From assembly GCA_902168205.1 (NCBI GenBank), contig CABHOK010000017.1, positions 124,001-188,000 of the forward strand: a stretch of DNA of 64,000 bases. Direction: 5' to 3'. Below, one piece after another: positions 8,476 through 16,869 of the stretch. Source of the stretch: an uncultured Chitinophaga sp. (GTDB lineage Bacteria; Bacteroidota; Bacteroidia; Cytophagales; Cyclobacteriaceae). The stretch's first letter is position 1; every line of letters starts with the position of its first letter. The notes under the pieces were generated by a model. It was not told where the DNA came from. It did not search any database and worked only from the letters and a program-made list of their open reading frames with translations. A program made the translations under genes and the position numbers.

Positions 8476-9423
8476 ATGAAAAAGACCCTAAAAACCCCGG
8501 CCTTACTGGCTGTCCTCCTCTCTTGTCTGGCGCTCAGCTGCGTTCTTTTTACCGGTTGCGATGATCATCCGGATGTATGCGTAAAATGTTCTGCCACGTA
8601 TGCTAAAGAAAGAAAAGTAAAACAGATTGTATTCTACGATGGTGAAGGAAGTCTGAAAGCAAAGTATAGATTCTACTATACCAACTTCCTTGTAGACAGC
8701 ATTACCAAAGTATCGTATGGCAGTGCCAGTGCCAAAGTTGCCGCTACGGATAGTGTTATTACCCGTTTGAAAGTACAGTATGCTTCCGGTGAATGTATTC
8801 CTTCTGCTTATACTGCCAAAACGTATATACCGGCAAATCCTGTAAGCGTTGAGAAAGCGTTCTTCTCTATCTCCGGAGATGAAATCACTAACAAGCATCT
8901 GGCGTTCTATCCGGATGAAGACTTCCTCGCAGTAGATAAAACTGCTGATATAGACTATTCGTATGATGGCAGCGGAAGAGTATCTATCCGCAACGGTACG
9001 GACTATGGTATACTGGTTTGGCCTAACCTGTATGGCAATGAAAATTACTATACCTATACCGGCAATAACATTACGCACATCGTAGCACAGAAAGAACAAG
9101 CTGGTTATACCCTGGACAATACATTTGATGCCCGCAACAGTCCGTTCAATATACAGGGAGGCGTATTATACTATCTGAACCTTATCTCCTACCCTGACGA
9201 TGAATATTTTGAGACACTGGCAGTGGATCGCAACAACCCAACCAAAATGGTATATAAAGGTACGGATACATCTAACAGCCATGTTACCATAACATTCACC
9301 TTGACATACAGCTATGATGGATTGAGCTACCCTGTGAAAGTAAATATCCACGAAGCAAAACAGGATGAAATTTATGGCGATAGCCAGACTAACCACGGCA
9401 CATACCTGTTCTCTTACTACTAG
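8476..9423 (+). CDS. Predicted lipoprotein of unknown function
   Basis: 315 residues starting with a type II signal peptide: a Lys-rich n-region, hydrophobic residues 10-24 and lipobox LFTGC (Cys28), followed by DD, which suggests an outer-membrane lipoprotein that may face the cell surface. The rest has short repeating YSYDGSGR/YTYTGNNI-like strands, as in Bacteroidota proteins of the RHS-like or DUF4595-type beta class, but I cannot fix a family. Two additional Cys pairs (CVKC) follow the lipid Cys. The gene is flanked by a 207-bp spacer upstream and a clear hairpin downstream, so it is probably transcribed alone. Confidence 0.75.
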   Translation: MKKTLKTPALLAVLLSCLALSCVLFTGCDDHPDVCVKCSATYAKERKVKQIVFYDGEGSLKAKYRFYYTNFLVDSITKVSYGSASAKVAATDSVITRLKVQYASGECIPSAYTAKTYIPANPVSVEKAFFSISGDEITNKHLAFYPDEDFLAVDKTADIDYSYDGSGRVSIRNGTDYGILVWPNLYGNENYYTYTGNNITHIVAQKEQAGYTLDNTFDARNSPFNIQGGVLYYLNLISYPDDEYFETLAVDRNNPTKMVYKGTDTSNSHVTITFTLTYSYDGLSYPVKVNIHEAKQDEIYGDSQTNHGTYLFSYY

Positions 9424-9446
9424 TATATAAGTCTATAGCAAAACCA

Positions 9447-9475
9447 AGAGAGGCCTCCCGCGGGGGGCCTCTTCT
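9447..9475 (+). terminator. Hairpin terminator after the lipoprotein gene
   Basis: AGAGGCC (9449-9455) pairs perfectly with GGCCTCT (9466-9472), and the stem extends inward with CCC/GGG. A short pyrimidine-rich stretch follows. It lies 24 bp after the stop at 9423. The T-tract is weak. Confidence 0.65.
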
Positions 9476-9707
9476 ATTTATACCAGCCAGATGTATACCT
9501 GCAGGCAGAACGTAACAGGCCCCCTGAACCTTCAACACGGCAAATTTGTTACATTCATGTTGGGCAGCGTTTTCCGCAATCGGCATTTCTGTCGGTCAGC
9601 TGCTCTGCGTGGTTTTCAATTTATGTAGCAAAACATTGGCCTTGTCAATATACTTATGTACCTTCCTTGGTCGTTTATAGGTAGTCGTATATAAAAATTC
9701 AAAAACT

Positions 9708-10070
9708 ATGTACGTACGATTCATTCTACTGCTGTTTGTATTATTGACCGCGTGCCAGTCGGGCAGGATTGCCTGCCCCGAGCCGAAGTTTGCCAAACTG
9801 AAAAAATCAACTCCGCACCGGAGCTACTATTCGCCACAATTCTCTGCAGCGAATGAAGCCGAAGAAGAAAACCGGCAAACCAAGGGCACCCGACCCAATT
9901 CGAAAATGATCACGCATGTGTCGGTTGAAGAATGGGACTGTCCACAACCCGGCAAGAAAAAGTATATGCCGAAAGAGGTTAAGCAAAACATTCGCAAAAA
10001 CATGAAACGGATATCTTCCGATAAACAGAATGAAGCTGATTCTGTGCAGACCCAATCAAACAGACGTTAA
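9708..10070 (+). CDS. Small predicted lipoprotein
   Basis: 120 residues with lipobox LLTAC (Cys16), then a basic, low-hydrophobicity region rich in Lys, Gln, Asn and Ser (about 30-120). No domain is recognised. The Cys is followed by QSGR rather than acidic residues, which argues weakly for retention on the periplasmic side. A TATA-rich stretch (TATATAAAA near 9690) lies just upstream. The LytTR regulator gene follows 78 bp downstream on the same strand. Coding status rests on the clean lipobox and start. Confidence 0.65.
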   Translation: MYVRFILLLFVLLTACQSGRIACPEPKFAKLKKSTPHRSYYSPQFSAANEAEEENRQTKGTRPNSKMITHVSVEEWDCPQPGKKKYMPKEVKQNIRKNMKRISSDKQNEADSVQTQSNRR

Positions 10071-10148
10071 TAGCTTTTCTTATCAACAGGTTCCTATACC
10101 TTATCATCGAATCAATTCGTACTTTTCGGAAAGAATTTTTTCCACCGT

Positions 10149-11048
10149 ATGAATTGGTCTGAGAAAATGAATACTCCATTTCCTTTTTACCTGGATGATG
10201 ATCGAAAGAATATCATTTTCATCCTGGTAGTAAGTCTTTTTGTAGTAGCATTTCTCAGTATTTATCAACCGGCATTCTCCCAGCATGTGCCGCTTTCCGT
10301 TGCGCAAAACTTTCTGTTCGGAGGCGTTACGTTCGCGATTCTCTTCATCGACATTATACTGTTACCCAAATTTTTTCCAAAGGCATTCGATAATTTTACA
10401 CTTGGCAAGTATATACTTATCACTATACTGCACCTGGTGCTTATCGGTATCGTCAGTACTATTATCGATGAGTTATTTATCTGCCCGCAACTAACGTTGT
10501 GGCAAAATATAAAAGGTGCAAACCTGCAGGTTGCTCTTACCGGCTTTATGCCTGTAACAATTATTTTTCTTTTTCTGAAGAACAAGATGCTGCAACAAAA
10601 TCTGAAAAGCGCGCTAACAGCAAACCAGCAACTTGAAAAGATCAAGACCTTAAAAAAGGAAGTAACAGTTAAGCCGGGCGCCAACAGTCTCATCGTGCTT
10701 CATTCGGATACGAGTGAAACACTCAGCCTTCATCTGCCCGATCTTTTATTTATTGAAGCCGATGACAACTACGCTACCGTTGTATGGAAAAACGGACAAG
10801 GCATTCAAAAGAAATTGCTGCGGGTAAATCTCAAGAACCTGGAGACGCAGATCAATAATTCGTTTGCTATTCGCTGTCATCGTTCGTACATCGTTAATGT
10901 CTATGCGATCAGCAACATTACCGGTAACACGAACGGTTATAAGCTTCAGATACTGGATACCGATCACCTCATACCGGTTTCGCGAGCCAAGGGAAAAGAG
11001 CTCATCGAAAAAATACAACAATTACGAAACGTGATGGAACTAGCCTGA
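10149..11048 (+). CDS. Membrane-anchored LytTR-family DNA-binding regulator
   Basis: 299 residues. The first half has four hydrophobic segments (about 22-42, 50-70, 85-107 and 120-140). A short coiled linker follows (about 145-170). The C-terminal LytTR domain (about 185-290) has the usual signatures: LLFIEADDNYATVVW, FAIRCHRSYIVNV and IPVSRAKGKEL. LytTR domains bind DNA through beta-strands and usually belong to response regulators. Here the receiver is replaced by a membrane domain, a one-component layout common in Bacteroidota that would let a membrane signal act directly on transcription. There is no adjacent histidine kinase, which fits. An ATG at 10167 is an alternative start. Confidence 0.88.
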   Translation: MNWSEKMNTPFPFYLDDDRKNIIFILVVSLFVVAFLSIYQPAFSQHVPLSVAQNFLFGGVTFAILFIDIILLPKFFPKAFDNFTLGKYILITILHLVLIGIVSTIIDELFICPQLTLWQNIKGANLQVALTGFMPVTIIFLFLKNKMLQQNLKSALTANQQLEKIKTLKKEVTVKPGANSLIVLHSDTSETLSLHLPDLLFIEADDNYATVVWKNGQGIQKKLLRVNLKNLETQINNSFAIRCHRSYIVNVYAISNITGNTNGYKLQILDTDHLIPVSRAKGKELIEKIQQLRNVMELA

Positions 11049-11214
11049 CCGTTGTAAAAAAGGTAATCGTTCCCATTCACCATCTGCCACAAAAGGCTTC
11101 CTTTTGCCCCATCGACTCGCCATCCGCGACAAGCAAGCTCCTGTTTACTTCATTGCACGGCAATTTTCATCAGCGGCCTCTTTCTTCGCGTAATCAATTT
11201 TAAAACTACAGCTT

Positions 11215-11628
11215 ATGAAAAAATATATTCTCACCATCGTATTGGCAGCCGCTGTGCTGACCGCATCCGTTGCTCAGGAAAAAACAGCACCACGCACTGA
11301 GTTCACCGTAGAACTATCAACTTCTTCGCTGGAAATAAAAGCCGGTGAAACAAAAGAACTCACATTAACACTGAATCGCTCGAAGCAATATTCGAAATCA
11401 AAAGCAACGCTGGGTCTTTCATCGGGTTTGCCGGAAGGCGTTACCGTAACGTTCGAACCAACAGAAGGTGTATTGGACAATAGTATTGTAAAAGTTGCCG
11501 TAGCAGAGCATGCAAAGGCAGGAAGCTACATGATTATACTCAACAGCACGATGCAACATAAAAGCAAAGGTGCAACACTAAAGCTTGTTGTAACAGGCGG
11601 AGCAGGAGAAGCAGTTTCTAAAAATTAG
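11215..11628 (+). CDS. Small secreted protein with an Ig-like beta domain
   Basis: 137 residues with a signal peptide (1-20, ending ASVAQ). A single beta-rich module follows (about 27-130), in which SSLEIKAGETKELTLTLNRS, LPEGVTVTFEPTEG and AGSYMIILNSTM resemble the NEW3/alpha-galactosidase-associated or COG1470-type Ig-like domains that accompany secreted enzymes. No catalytic residues are evident. It is probably periplasmic or secreted and structural; the ligand is unknown. It is convergent with the galactan PUL and ends at a strong inverted repeat. Confidence 0.68.
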   Translation: MKKYILTIVLAAAVLTASVAQEKTAPRTEFTVELSTSSLEIKAGETKELTLTLNRSKQYSKSKATLGLSSGLPEGVTVTFEPTEGVLDNSIVKVAVAEHAKAGSYMIILNSTMQHKSKGATLKLVVTGGAGEAVSKN

Positions 11629-11635
11629 TCATGAG

Positions 11636-11681
11636 CTGTCAGCTGCGAGTTTCGAGTTTGAAACGGCAGCTGACAGTTTTA
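11636..11681. terminator. Terminator hairpin built on a heptamer repeat
   Basis: CTGTCAGCTGC (11636-11646) and GCAGCTGACAG (11666-11676) are perfect 11-bp arms, followed by TTTT. The hairpin sits between the convergent small secreted protein gene and the galactan PUL, and can end transcription from the left. The arm and loop contain 7-bp units (AGCTGCG, AGTTTCG) of the repeat family also seen near 38.9-39.5 kb. Confidence 0.8.
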
Positions 11682-11687
11682 TAGTTT

Positions 11688-14267
11688 TTACTCCAGTCGG
11701 ATGCTTTCTATAGCAATGCCATGTTTGGCTTGTAGCTGATCAACCGCGATGCCAGGACCAATTGATACCTGGATCGTTTCTACACCACTGATATCAAAAT
11801 CACATACTGCTGACGGCTTGAAGAAATAGGGGAGGAAACCCGGATACGGTCTCGGCAGTGTTACAAGGTTTACACTTTTAAGATCCGTCAGATTAATGCT
11901 ATAATCAGCTGCGTCTACCCCTACCGTTATAACGCCACCATACGCAGAGCCATCGCGCATTACCAGCGCCAGTTGTAACTTGCACGGACTTCCATTCATT
12001 GCCCGGCCGCGAAATACCAATCGCTTGCTCTGCAACACGTCTTGCTTACGACCGGAGATTTTCTGTCCAAAGAAGAAGCGCATGGAATAATCGTGTATGG
12101 CTTCACCATTTTTATTTTCCGGATCGACCTCAAACAATTTGGCAACATTTACCTGCAACTCGGCTTTGCCCGGTTCGGCAGCAGGAACTATAGTCGAACT
12201 GCGAAGCCACTGCCGTGATAGCGCACTGGCATCTGTAGCGGCATTGAATATATATACCGGTGCATTCTTACTGAGTACGGCCACTGTATACGGTGTGCCG
12301 TAAAAATCCCAATCAGACGGTTTGCTTTCCAGCGCAGCGGAGCCGGTATAGTATATATCATTTGCTTTTGCAGTAATGAAATACCGAAGCATTCCGGCCT
12401 TAATATACTTTTCAGGAAGTATCAGCCGATAGGTATAGCCACTTACATGCTCCATGGGCAATACGTCCGGACGCCACCCCGAACCAAACACACTCACCTC
12501 TACAGATTGAGGAATATTTTTGGTAACAATCGTTGCCTCCATGGTATGACTGTTGCCTTCTTCAAGTTCTGACGATGGCTTATGCAAGATATATACCTTG
12601 TCTACCTCGGTTGCAGGGGCTGTAAATTCTCCCAGAGTAATATTTTTATAGCGGGTTTGTGCATTTACGTTCGTTGTTACGCCTTGCTTCGTTATGATAT
12701 ACGTTCCCGGTGCAACAGTAATCGTGTTGCCTTGTGCCTTTGCTGTATATATATTACCGGCATTAATACCTTTAACCGTATAGTTGCTGCCCAGATCCGG
12801 AAGCACAATGGACAACGGCCATGTTCTGTAGTTTACCACCGCGATCTTTTTCTTCGGACTGTTTTGTCCAAACGGATCGTTTATCCATATAGCATCCGGT
12901 AACACTTCAAGTCTCCATACCCCAGGTTCAATGCGATCGAGGAAGTAGGCCCCGGTGCCGCTATATTTTACGATCGGAGAATTTCCCCAGCCTGCAATTT
13001 CCTGCAGTTTATCAACAGCCGCTGGTGTTGTTGAGGTATGATTGGTATAGAAGAATTTAGTTTCCGTTACCATCTCCGCCAGGTCCTTCTCATAACTCAC
13101 TTTGAAATTTCCGAACGATGCATTGGCCGGATAGCTCCCATAGTTTTTATATAATGGTACCTGGTGAAATACCTCAGCCGATATTTTGAGACTCAATGCT
13201 TTTTGAGGAGCATACGCCAGGTTCATGTAGTGTGTATTATACTCCGTGTTTACATCGGCTATATAGGTGGGGTCGTATGCAAAGTGTGTTGCAATCTGCA
13301 TACCGGCTTCCCGGAAACTTCTGGCCATGGCCGGGTATATATAGGAGCGACCAACATCTGCCGCATCAAATTCATACACCAGTTTAGCAATCTTTTTAAA
13401 TTTGGCATTCGAGGCAAACGGTATACTATATTTATCAACGTTGGGGAGTAGGTTGCCGCCAAGCTCGTGGCCTGAACCTAAACCAGTAGGGTACCACTGA
13501 AATGTACCACCCTGTATACCGGCATTGAAGTACGCATCGGCTAGGTGGACACCGTGACTGATGTTGTAAAATACAGGTTTCTTGCAGCCCGTGTTCTTCA
13601 TTGCCTTGATCATGCGACTAATGAAAGTCGTTACTTTTTCTGGTGCTTCACCATGGTGCGGTTCATTGGAGATTTCGAAGGCAATAATATCCGGATCGTT
13701 CTTATAAGCTATGCCGGTATAGGGGTTAACATGATTCAAAAATTGATACAAGTATTTCTCCTGCGCCTTGATGGCATCTTCATTTGTGAGACACGCTTCT
13801 TTTCCATACTTCGTAGAAAAACCGGGGGTCTTTTCTTCCGGCTCCGGGTATCCATTTGGCCAGTACGCTATCGGGGTTAGCATGAATTTCATACCACGAT
13901 CTTTCATTTTCTTCAACATATAGTCAAAGAGTTTGAGGTGTTCATTATTCAATATATTTCCCACGCTATCGCTGATCTCACAGTCCCATACGTGTACTCG
14001 GTACAAGTCAAAACCCAGTCGCGCAAAATGGTATACATCGTTATCGATTGCCTGCTCTAGCGGGATATCCTTCTTTTTCGCTGCGCGATAGCCGTGCGCA
14101 AACGGTGCCGTATAGTTTACACCGAAAGCACGCACTTCTTCATTTGTTTTACCCCAGCGCATTACGCCATTCTTATCTACATATACATCGTTCGTCTTTT
14201 GAGCCACTGCCCCGATGCATACAAACAGTAAAAGAACAATGCATAAAAATTTTATATACTTCATCAT
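11688..14267 (-). CDS. Clan GH-A glycoside hydrolase, candidate exo-beta-galactosidase
   Basis: 859 residues from the ATG at 14267; an upstream in-frame start would only add a non-hydrophobic leader. A signal peptide ends at GAVAQ. The N-terminal about 420 residues form a (beta/alpha)8 glycosidase with acid/base Glu202 in EISNEP and a likely nucleophile Glu298 in KLVYEFD. Several beta modules follow, including an Ig-like section (about 550-640) and a jelly-roll-like C-terminus. Size and fold suit GH5-like enzymes, but the gene ends an operon with SusC/D and two GH53 endo-galactanases. The expected partner is an enzyme trimming galacto-oligosaccharides, such as GH147, whose founder comes from a Bacteroides galactan locus. 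Glycosidase class is firm; family and substrate are inference. Confidence 0.78.
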   Translation of the reverse strand: MMKYIKFLCIVLLLFVCIGAVAQKTNDVYVDKNGVMRWGKTNEEVRAFGVNYTAPFAHGYRAAKKKDIPLEQAIDNDVYHFARLGFDLYRVHVWDCEISDSVGNILNNEHLKLFDYMLKKMKDRGMKFMLTPIAYWPNGYPEPEEKTPGFSTKYGKEACLTNEDAIKAQEKYLYQFLNHVNPYTGIAYKNDPDIIAFEISNEPHHGEAPEKVTTFISRMIKAMKNTGCKKPVFYNISHGVHLADAYFNAGIQGGTFQWYPTGLGSGHELGGNLLPNVDKYSIPFASNAKFKKIAKLVYEFDAADVGRSYIYPAMARSFREAGMQIATHFAYDPTYIADVNTEYNTHYMNLAYAPQKALSLKISAEVFHQVPLYKNYGSYPANASFGNFKVSYEKDLAEMVTETKFFYTNHTSTTPAAVDKLQEIAGWGNSPIVKYSGTGAYFLDRIEPGVWRLEVLPDAIWINDPFGQNSPKKKIAVVNYRTWPLSIVLPDLGSNYTVKGINAGNIYTAKAQGNTITVAPGTYIITKQGVTTNVNAQTRYKNITLGEFTAPATEVDKVYILHKPSSELEEGNSHTMEATIVTKNIPQSVEVSVFGSGWRPDVLPMEHVSGYTYRLILPEKYIKAGMLRYFITAKANDIYYTGSAALESKPSDWDFYGTPYTVAVLSKNAPVYIFNAATDASALSRQWLRSSTIVPAAEPGKAELQVNVAKLFEVDPENKNGEAIHDYSMRFFFGQKISGRKQDVLQSKRLVFRGRAMNGSPCKLQLALVMRDGSAYGGVITVGVDAADYSINLTDLKSVNLVTLPRPYPGFLPYFFKPSAVCDFDISGVETIQVSIGPGIAVDQLQAKHGIAIESIRLE

Positions 14268-14314
14268 TACTTCGCTTGTCTCCTTATAGTTAAAATTTAC
14301 TAAGCTCCATTTCG

Positions 14315-14342
14315 CGATCACTATTCACGAAAAGTGTTCACG
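14315..14342. repeat. Weak 7-bp repeat, TATTCAC/GTTCACG
   Basis: Four 7-bp steps with related wording (CGATCAC, TATTCAC, then one diverged unit, then GTTCACG) lie between the GH-A gene and the GH53 gene upstream. This is much weaker than the other arrays and may be chance. Confidence 0.3.
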
Positions 14343-14348
14343 CAGATG

Positions 14349-15560
14349 TTATTTGTAAGCGTGCTTGGTATAATCTATAGCCTCCACCGTGTTACCGGCA
14401 AAATCAAAGAACGCGCAGTTCTCCCACGAAGAACCCGTGCCCCACAGGTCTTTCATTTGTGAGCTGATCCATGCAGGTTCCCAGTATATTATACCCTGAC
14501 CGCCACCGTCCAATATCTCCTGTGTCATCTTTATCATGATGTCGGATTGACCTTTTTTGGTATAGGGATATCCTGCAATAGCCGATTGACTTCCAAAGTG
14601 ATTATTATAGTTATCGTTGCTACTGGTAGTCCATGGGTAGGCCGTTTCGAGGATAAGCACGGGGCGGTTATACTTACTTTTAAATGTCGCTATCTTATCA
14701 GACAATTGATCCAGCCCTACCGTTGTGTGCCACAGCGGATAGTATGAAAAGCCAATCATATCAAACCCTGTAACAGTACCTTTCGTTGTCATGTTATCAA
14801 ACCACCATTCTACATTCTTGGGATCTGCAACATGCAACAGTGTTTTTGTTTTTATCGCAGAGTTTGCCGCTACCGCCTTTACAGCATCGAGTGCTCCGTT
14901 TACAACTGTTCCCATTTGCTGCCAGGCTCCGTTGCAAACATTGCAGGCAGGGAATCCATCGGGTGCTTCCGTATATAGAAAGCCGCAGTTGGTTTCATTA
15001 CCAATCTGCACCAGTTCGGGCATCAGTCCTTTTGCATTCAGATACGACAACGTGCTATGGGTATAATTATATACTGAATCTCTGAGCACGGCTATATCTT
15101 TAATATCCCTCCAGGCTGCCGGTATCTTTTGATTTTCCGGATCGGCCCACGTATCAGAGTAATGAAAATCAAGTAATATAGCCATGCCTTGTGCACGTGC
15201 CAACTGAATGGACTTCGCTACATCCTGCAAATCGTTATAGCGTTGCGTACCGGCATCGCCATATACTTCCTTCGTCCAGGAAGGATTGTGCCACAGGCGA
15301 AGACGCATAAGGTTGGTGCCGTGCTCCTTAAAAATTACATACGGACTTTTCGTGATGCCGCCATCTTTATATATACCCTGATGATCGAGTATCTGGTTGA
15401 CATACGAAAGGTCGGCCCCCAAATAAAAACCGGTGAGGTCGCGGGGTTTCTGTTCTTCCACTTCTTCCTCAGGCTCGGTTAGTGTCTCATCTTCCTTGCA
15501 ATTCACGAATGAGAGCAGACCGATCGTAAGCACCAGCGGCCATATACTTTTGAATTTCAT
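14349..15560 (-). CDS. GH53 endo-beta-1,4-galactanase, surface lipoprotein (copy A)
   Basis: 403 residues. Lipobox FVNC places the lipid on Cys21, and the residues after it, KEDE, fit the Lys-plus-acidic lipoprotein export signal of Bacteroidota, so the enzyme should sit on the cell surface. The GH53 catalytic residues are acid/base Glu189 in VQIGNE and nucleophile Glu305 in LILETAYPW; LDFHYSDTWADP is also typical. GH53 enzymes cut beta-1,4-galactan side chains of pectin internally. A CxxC-containing loop (PACNVCNG, about 204-211) follows the acid/base segment and is absent from copy B. It is operonic with copy B, 40 bp upstream. Confidence 0.95.
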   Translation of the reverse strand: MKFKSIWPLVLTIGLLSFVNCKEDETLTEPEEEVEEQKPRDLTGFYLGADLSYVNQILDHQGIYKDGGITKSPYVIFKEHGTNLMRLRLWHNPSWTKEVYGDAGTQRYNDLQDVAKSIQLARAQGMAILLDFHYSDTWADPENQKIPAAWRDIKDIAVLRDSVYNYTHSTLSYLNAKGLMPELVQIGNETNCGFLYTEAPDGFPACNVCNGAWQQMGTVVNGALDAVKAVAANSAIKTKTLLHVADPKNVEWWFDNMTTKGTVTGFDMIGFSYYPLWHTTVGLDQLSDKIATFKSKYNRPVLILETAYPWTTSSNDNYNNHFGSQSAIAGYPYTKKGQSDIMIKMTQEILDGGGQGIIYWEPAWISSQMKDLWGTGSSWENCAFFDFAGNTVEAIDYTKHAYK

Positions 15561-15600
15561 TTCGACTTAAACATTAATAGATATATACTGAATTATAGTG

Positions 15601-16776
15601 CTAGTTAAACGCACTGAATCCTTGCAGCGCTTTCCAGCTAAAATCAAATAGTGTTGCATTCTCCCAGCTTGAACCATTCTCCCAATCCGTAGCAGACGAT
15701 CCGTTGTAGGCTGTCCAATCAGGTTCCCAGTATACTACGCCGACTCCGCGATTGTTGGGTATAGATTTTACAGTTGCCATGAGTTGTTCCAGAAATGCCT
15801 GTTGTCCTGCCGGAGTAAGCGGATAACCGGAAATCAGACTTCCTGATCCCAACACATTGCCCGCTTGATCAACATAACCGGTTGTCCATGGATATGCGGT
15901 CTCAACCACGATGGCCGTTTTACTATACCACGATGTCAGGTTGTTTAACTGGTTATATACATCCGTGAAACTTTTACCGTGCCACTGCGGGTACCACGAG
16001 AACCCCATGATGTCGTACTGTATACCAAATTTACTACAGCGCCAGAAGAAATTATCAGCCCATATACCGGCATAGTGTAACATTACTTTTGTATTGGGAA
16101 ACACGGCCTTCACAGCATTATACCCGCTGTTGATAGCATACTCGAAACTATTGTCCCAATTGGTATCGCTGTCTGCAGACACCTTGAACGTTGGCCAGAG
16201 AAAACCTGCGTTGATCTCGTTACCGATCTGCACAATAATTGGTGTTGTTCCCTGGCTCTTGAGCTGGTTCATAACATCGGTGGTATAGGACCATATCTTA
16301 TCGATCAACTGTTGTTGTGTAAGACTACTCCATGCTGCAGGTTTTGTTTGTGTACCGGGATCAGCCCACGTATCCGAGTAATGAAGTGTCAGCATGAACT
16401 GCATACCCTTCGCCACAACTTTTTTAGCTTGTTCCTTTACCGCTGCGAGGCTACATTCTTTATGATTAGCATCCGGATTTACCCATAAACGCAGGCGCAC
16501 CAGATTTACATTGGCACTCTTCGCTATATCGAACACTGTACCGGCCGTGCCATTGGCATAATAAAATTTACCACCGCGCTGCGTTTCAATTTTATAAGCG
16601 AACGACAGATCCATTCCGCGGTAAGTAAGTCCGCTTGCTCTTGCATTCGCAGATGCCTGTTCGGATTGTATGGTCTCATTCTCCGCGCTTTTCTCCTCTA
16701 TAACAACCTCCTGTTGACAGCCCACAAAAAATACCAGCAGCCATACGGCTGACATCGTTACTATATATTTCTTCAT
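15601..16776 (-). CDS. GH53 endo-beta-1,4-galactanase, lipoprotein (copy B)
   Basis: 391 residues, with lipobox FFVGC (Cys20) and then QQE, so anchored but with a less typical surface signal than copy A. Catalytic acid/base is Glu187 in VQIGNE and nucleophile is Glu292 in VVETAYPW; LTLHYSDTWADP is conserved. A linker of about 30 residues rich in Glu, Ser and Ala separates the lipid from the catalytic domain. The copies are clearly diverged outside the motifs, so they probably differ in chain-length preference or location rather than being a recent duplication. It is third in the operon after SusC and SusD, 93 bp downstream of susD. Confidence 0.95.
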   Translation of the reverse strand: MKKYIVTMSAVWLLVFFVGCQQEVVIEEKSAENETIQSEQASANARASGLTYRGMDLSFAYKIETQRGGKFYYANGTAGTVFDIAKSANVNLVRLRLWVNPDANHKECSLAAVKEQAKKVVAKGMQFMLTLHYSDTWADPGTQTKPAAWSSLTQQQLIDKIWSYTTDVMNQLKSQGTTPIIVQIGNEINAGFLWPTFKVSADSDTNWDNSFEYAINSGYNAVKAVFPNTKVMLHYAGIWADNFFWRCSKFGIQYDIMGFSWYPQWHGKSFTDVYNQLNNLTSWYSKTAIVVETAYPWTTGYVDQAGNVLGSGSLISGYPLTPAGQQAFLEQLMATVKSIPNNRGVGVVYWEPDWTAYNGSSATDWENGSSWENATLFDFSWKALQGFSAFN

Positions 16777-16869
16777 GACTAACAGTTTTATATGTATATA
16801 TTTTGAGAATCAAGGAAGGATGTGCAAGGCAACCTGGCCCACACATCCGGATTGGTTGGTTAGTAGCGA

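Noticed and set aside
8503-9099. 198-codon minus-strand frame opposite the lipoprotein gene
   Set aside because: No start context or domain; the plus-strand lipoprotein with lipobox and terminator explains the region.
14048-14293. Possible small ORF at the start of the GH-A gene
   Set aside because: Entirely antisense to the signal peptide and N-terminal domain of the glycosidase.
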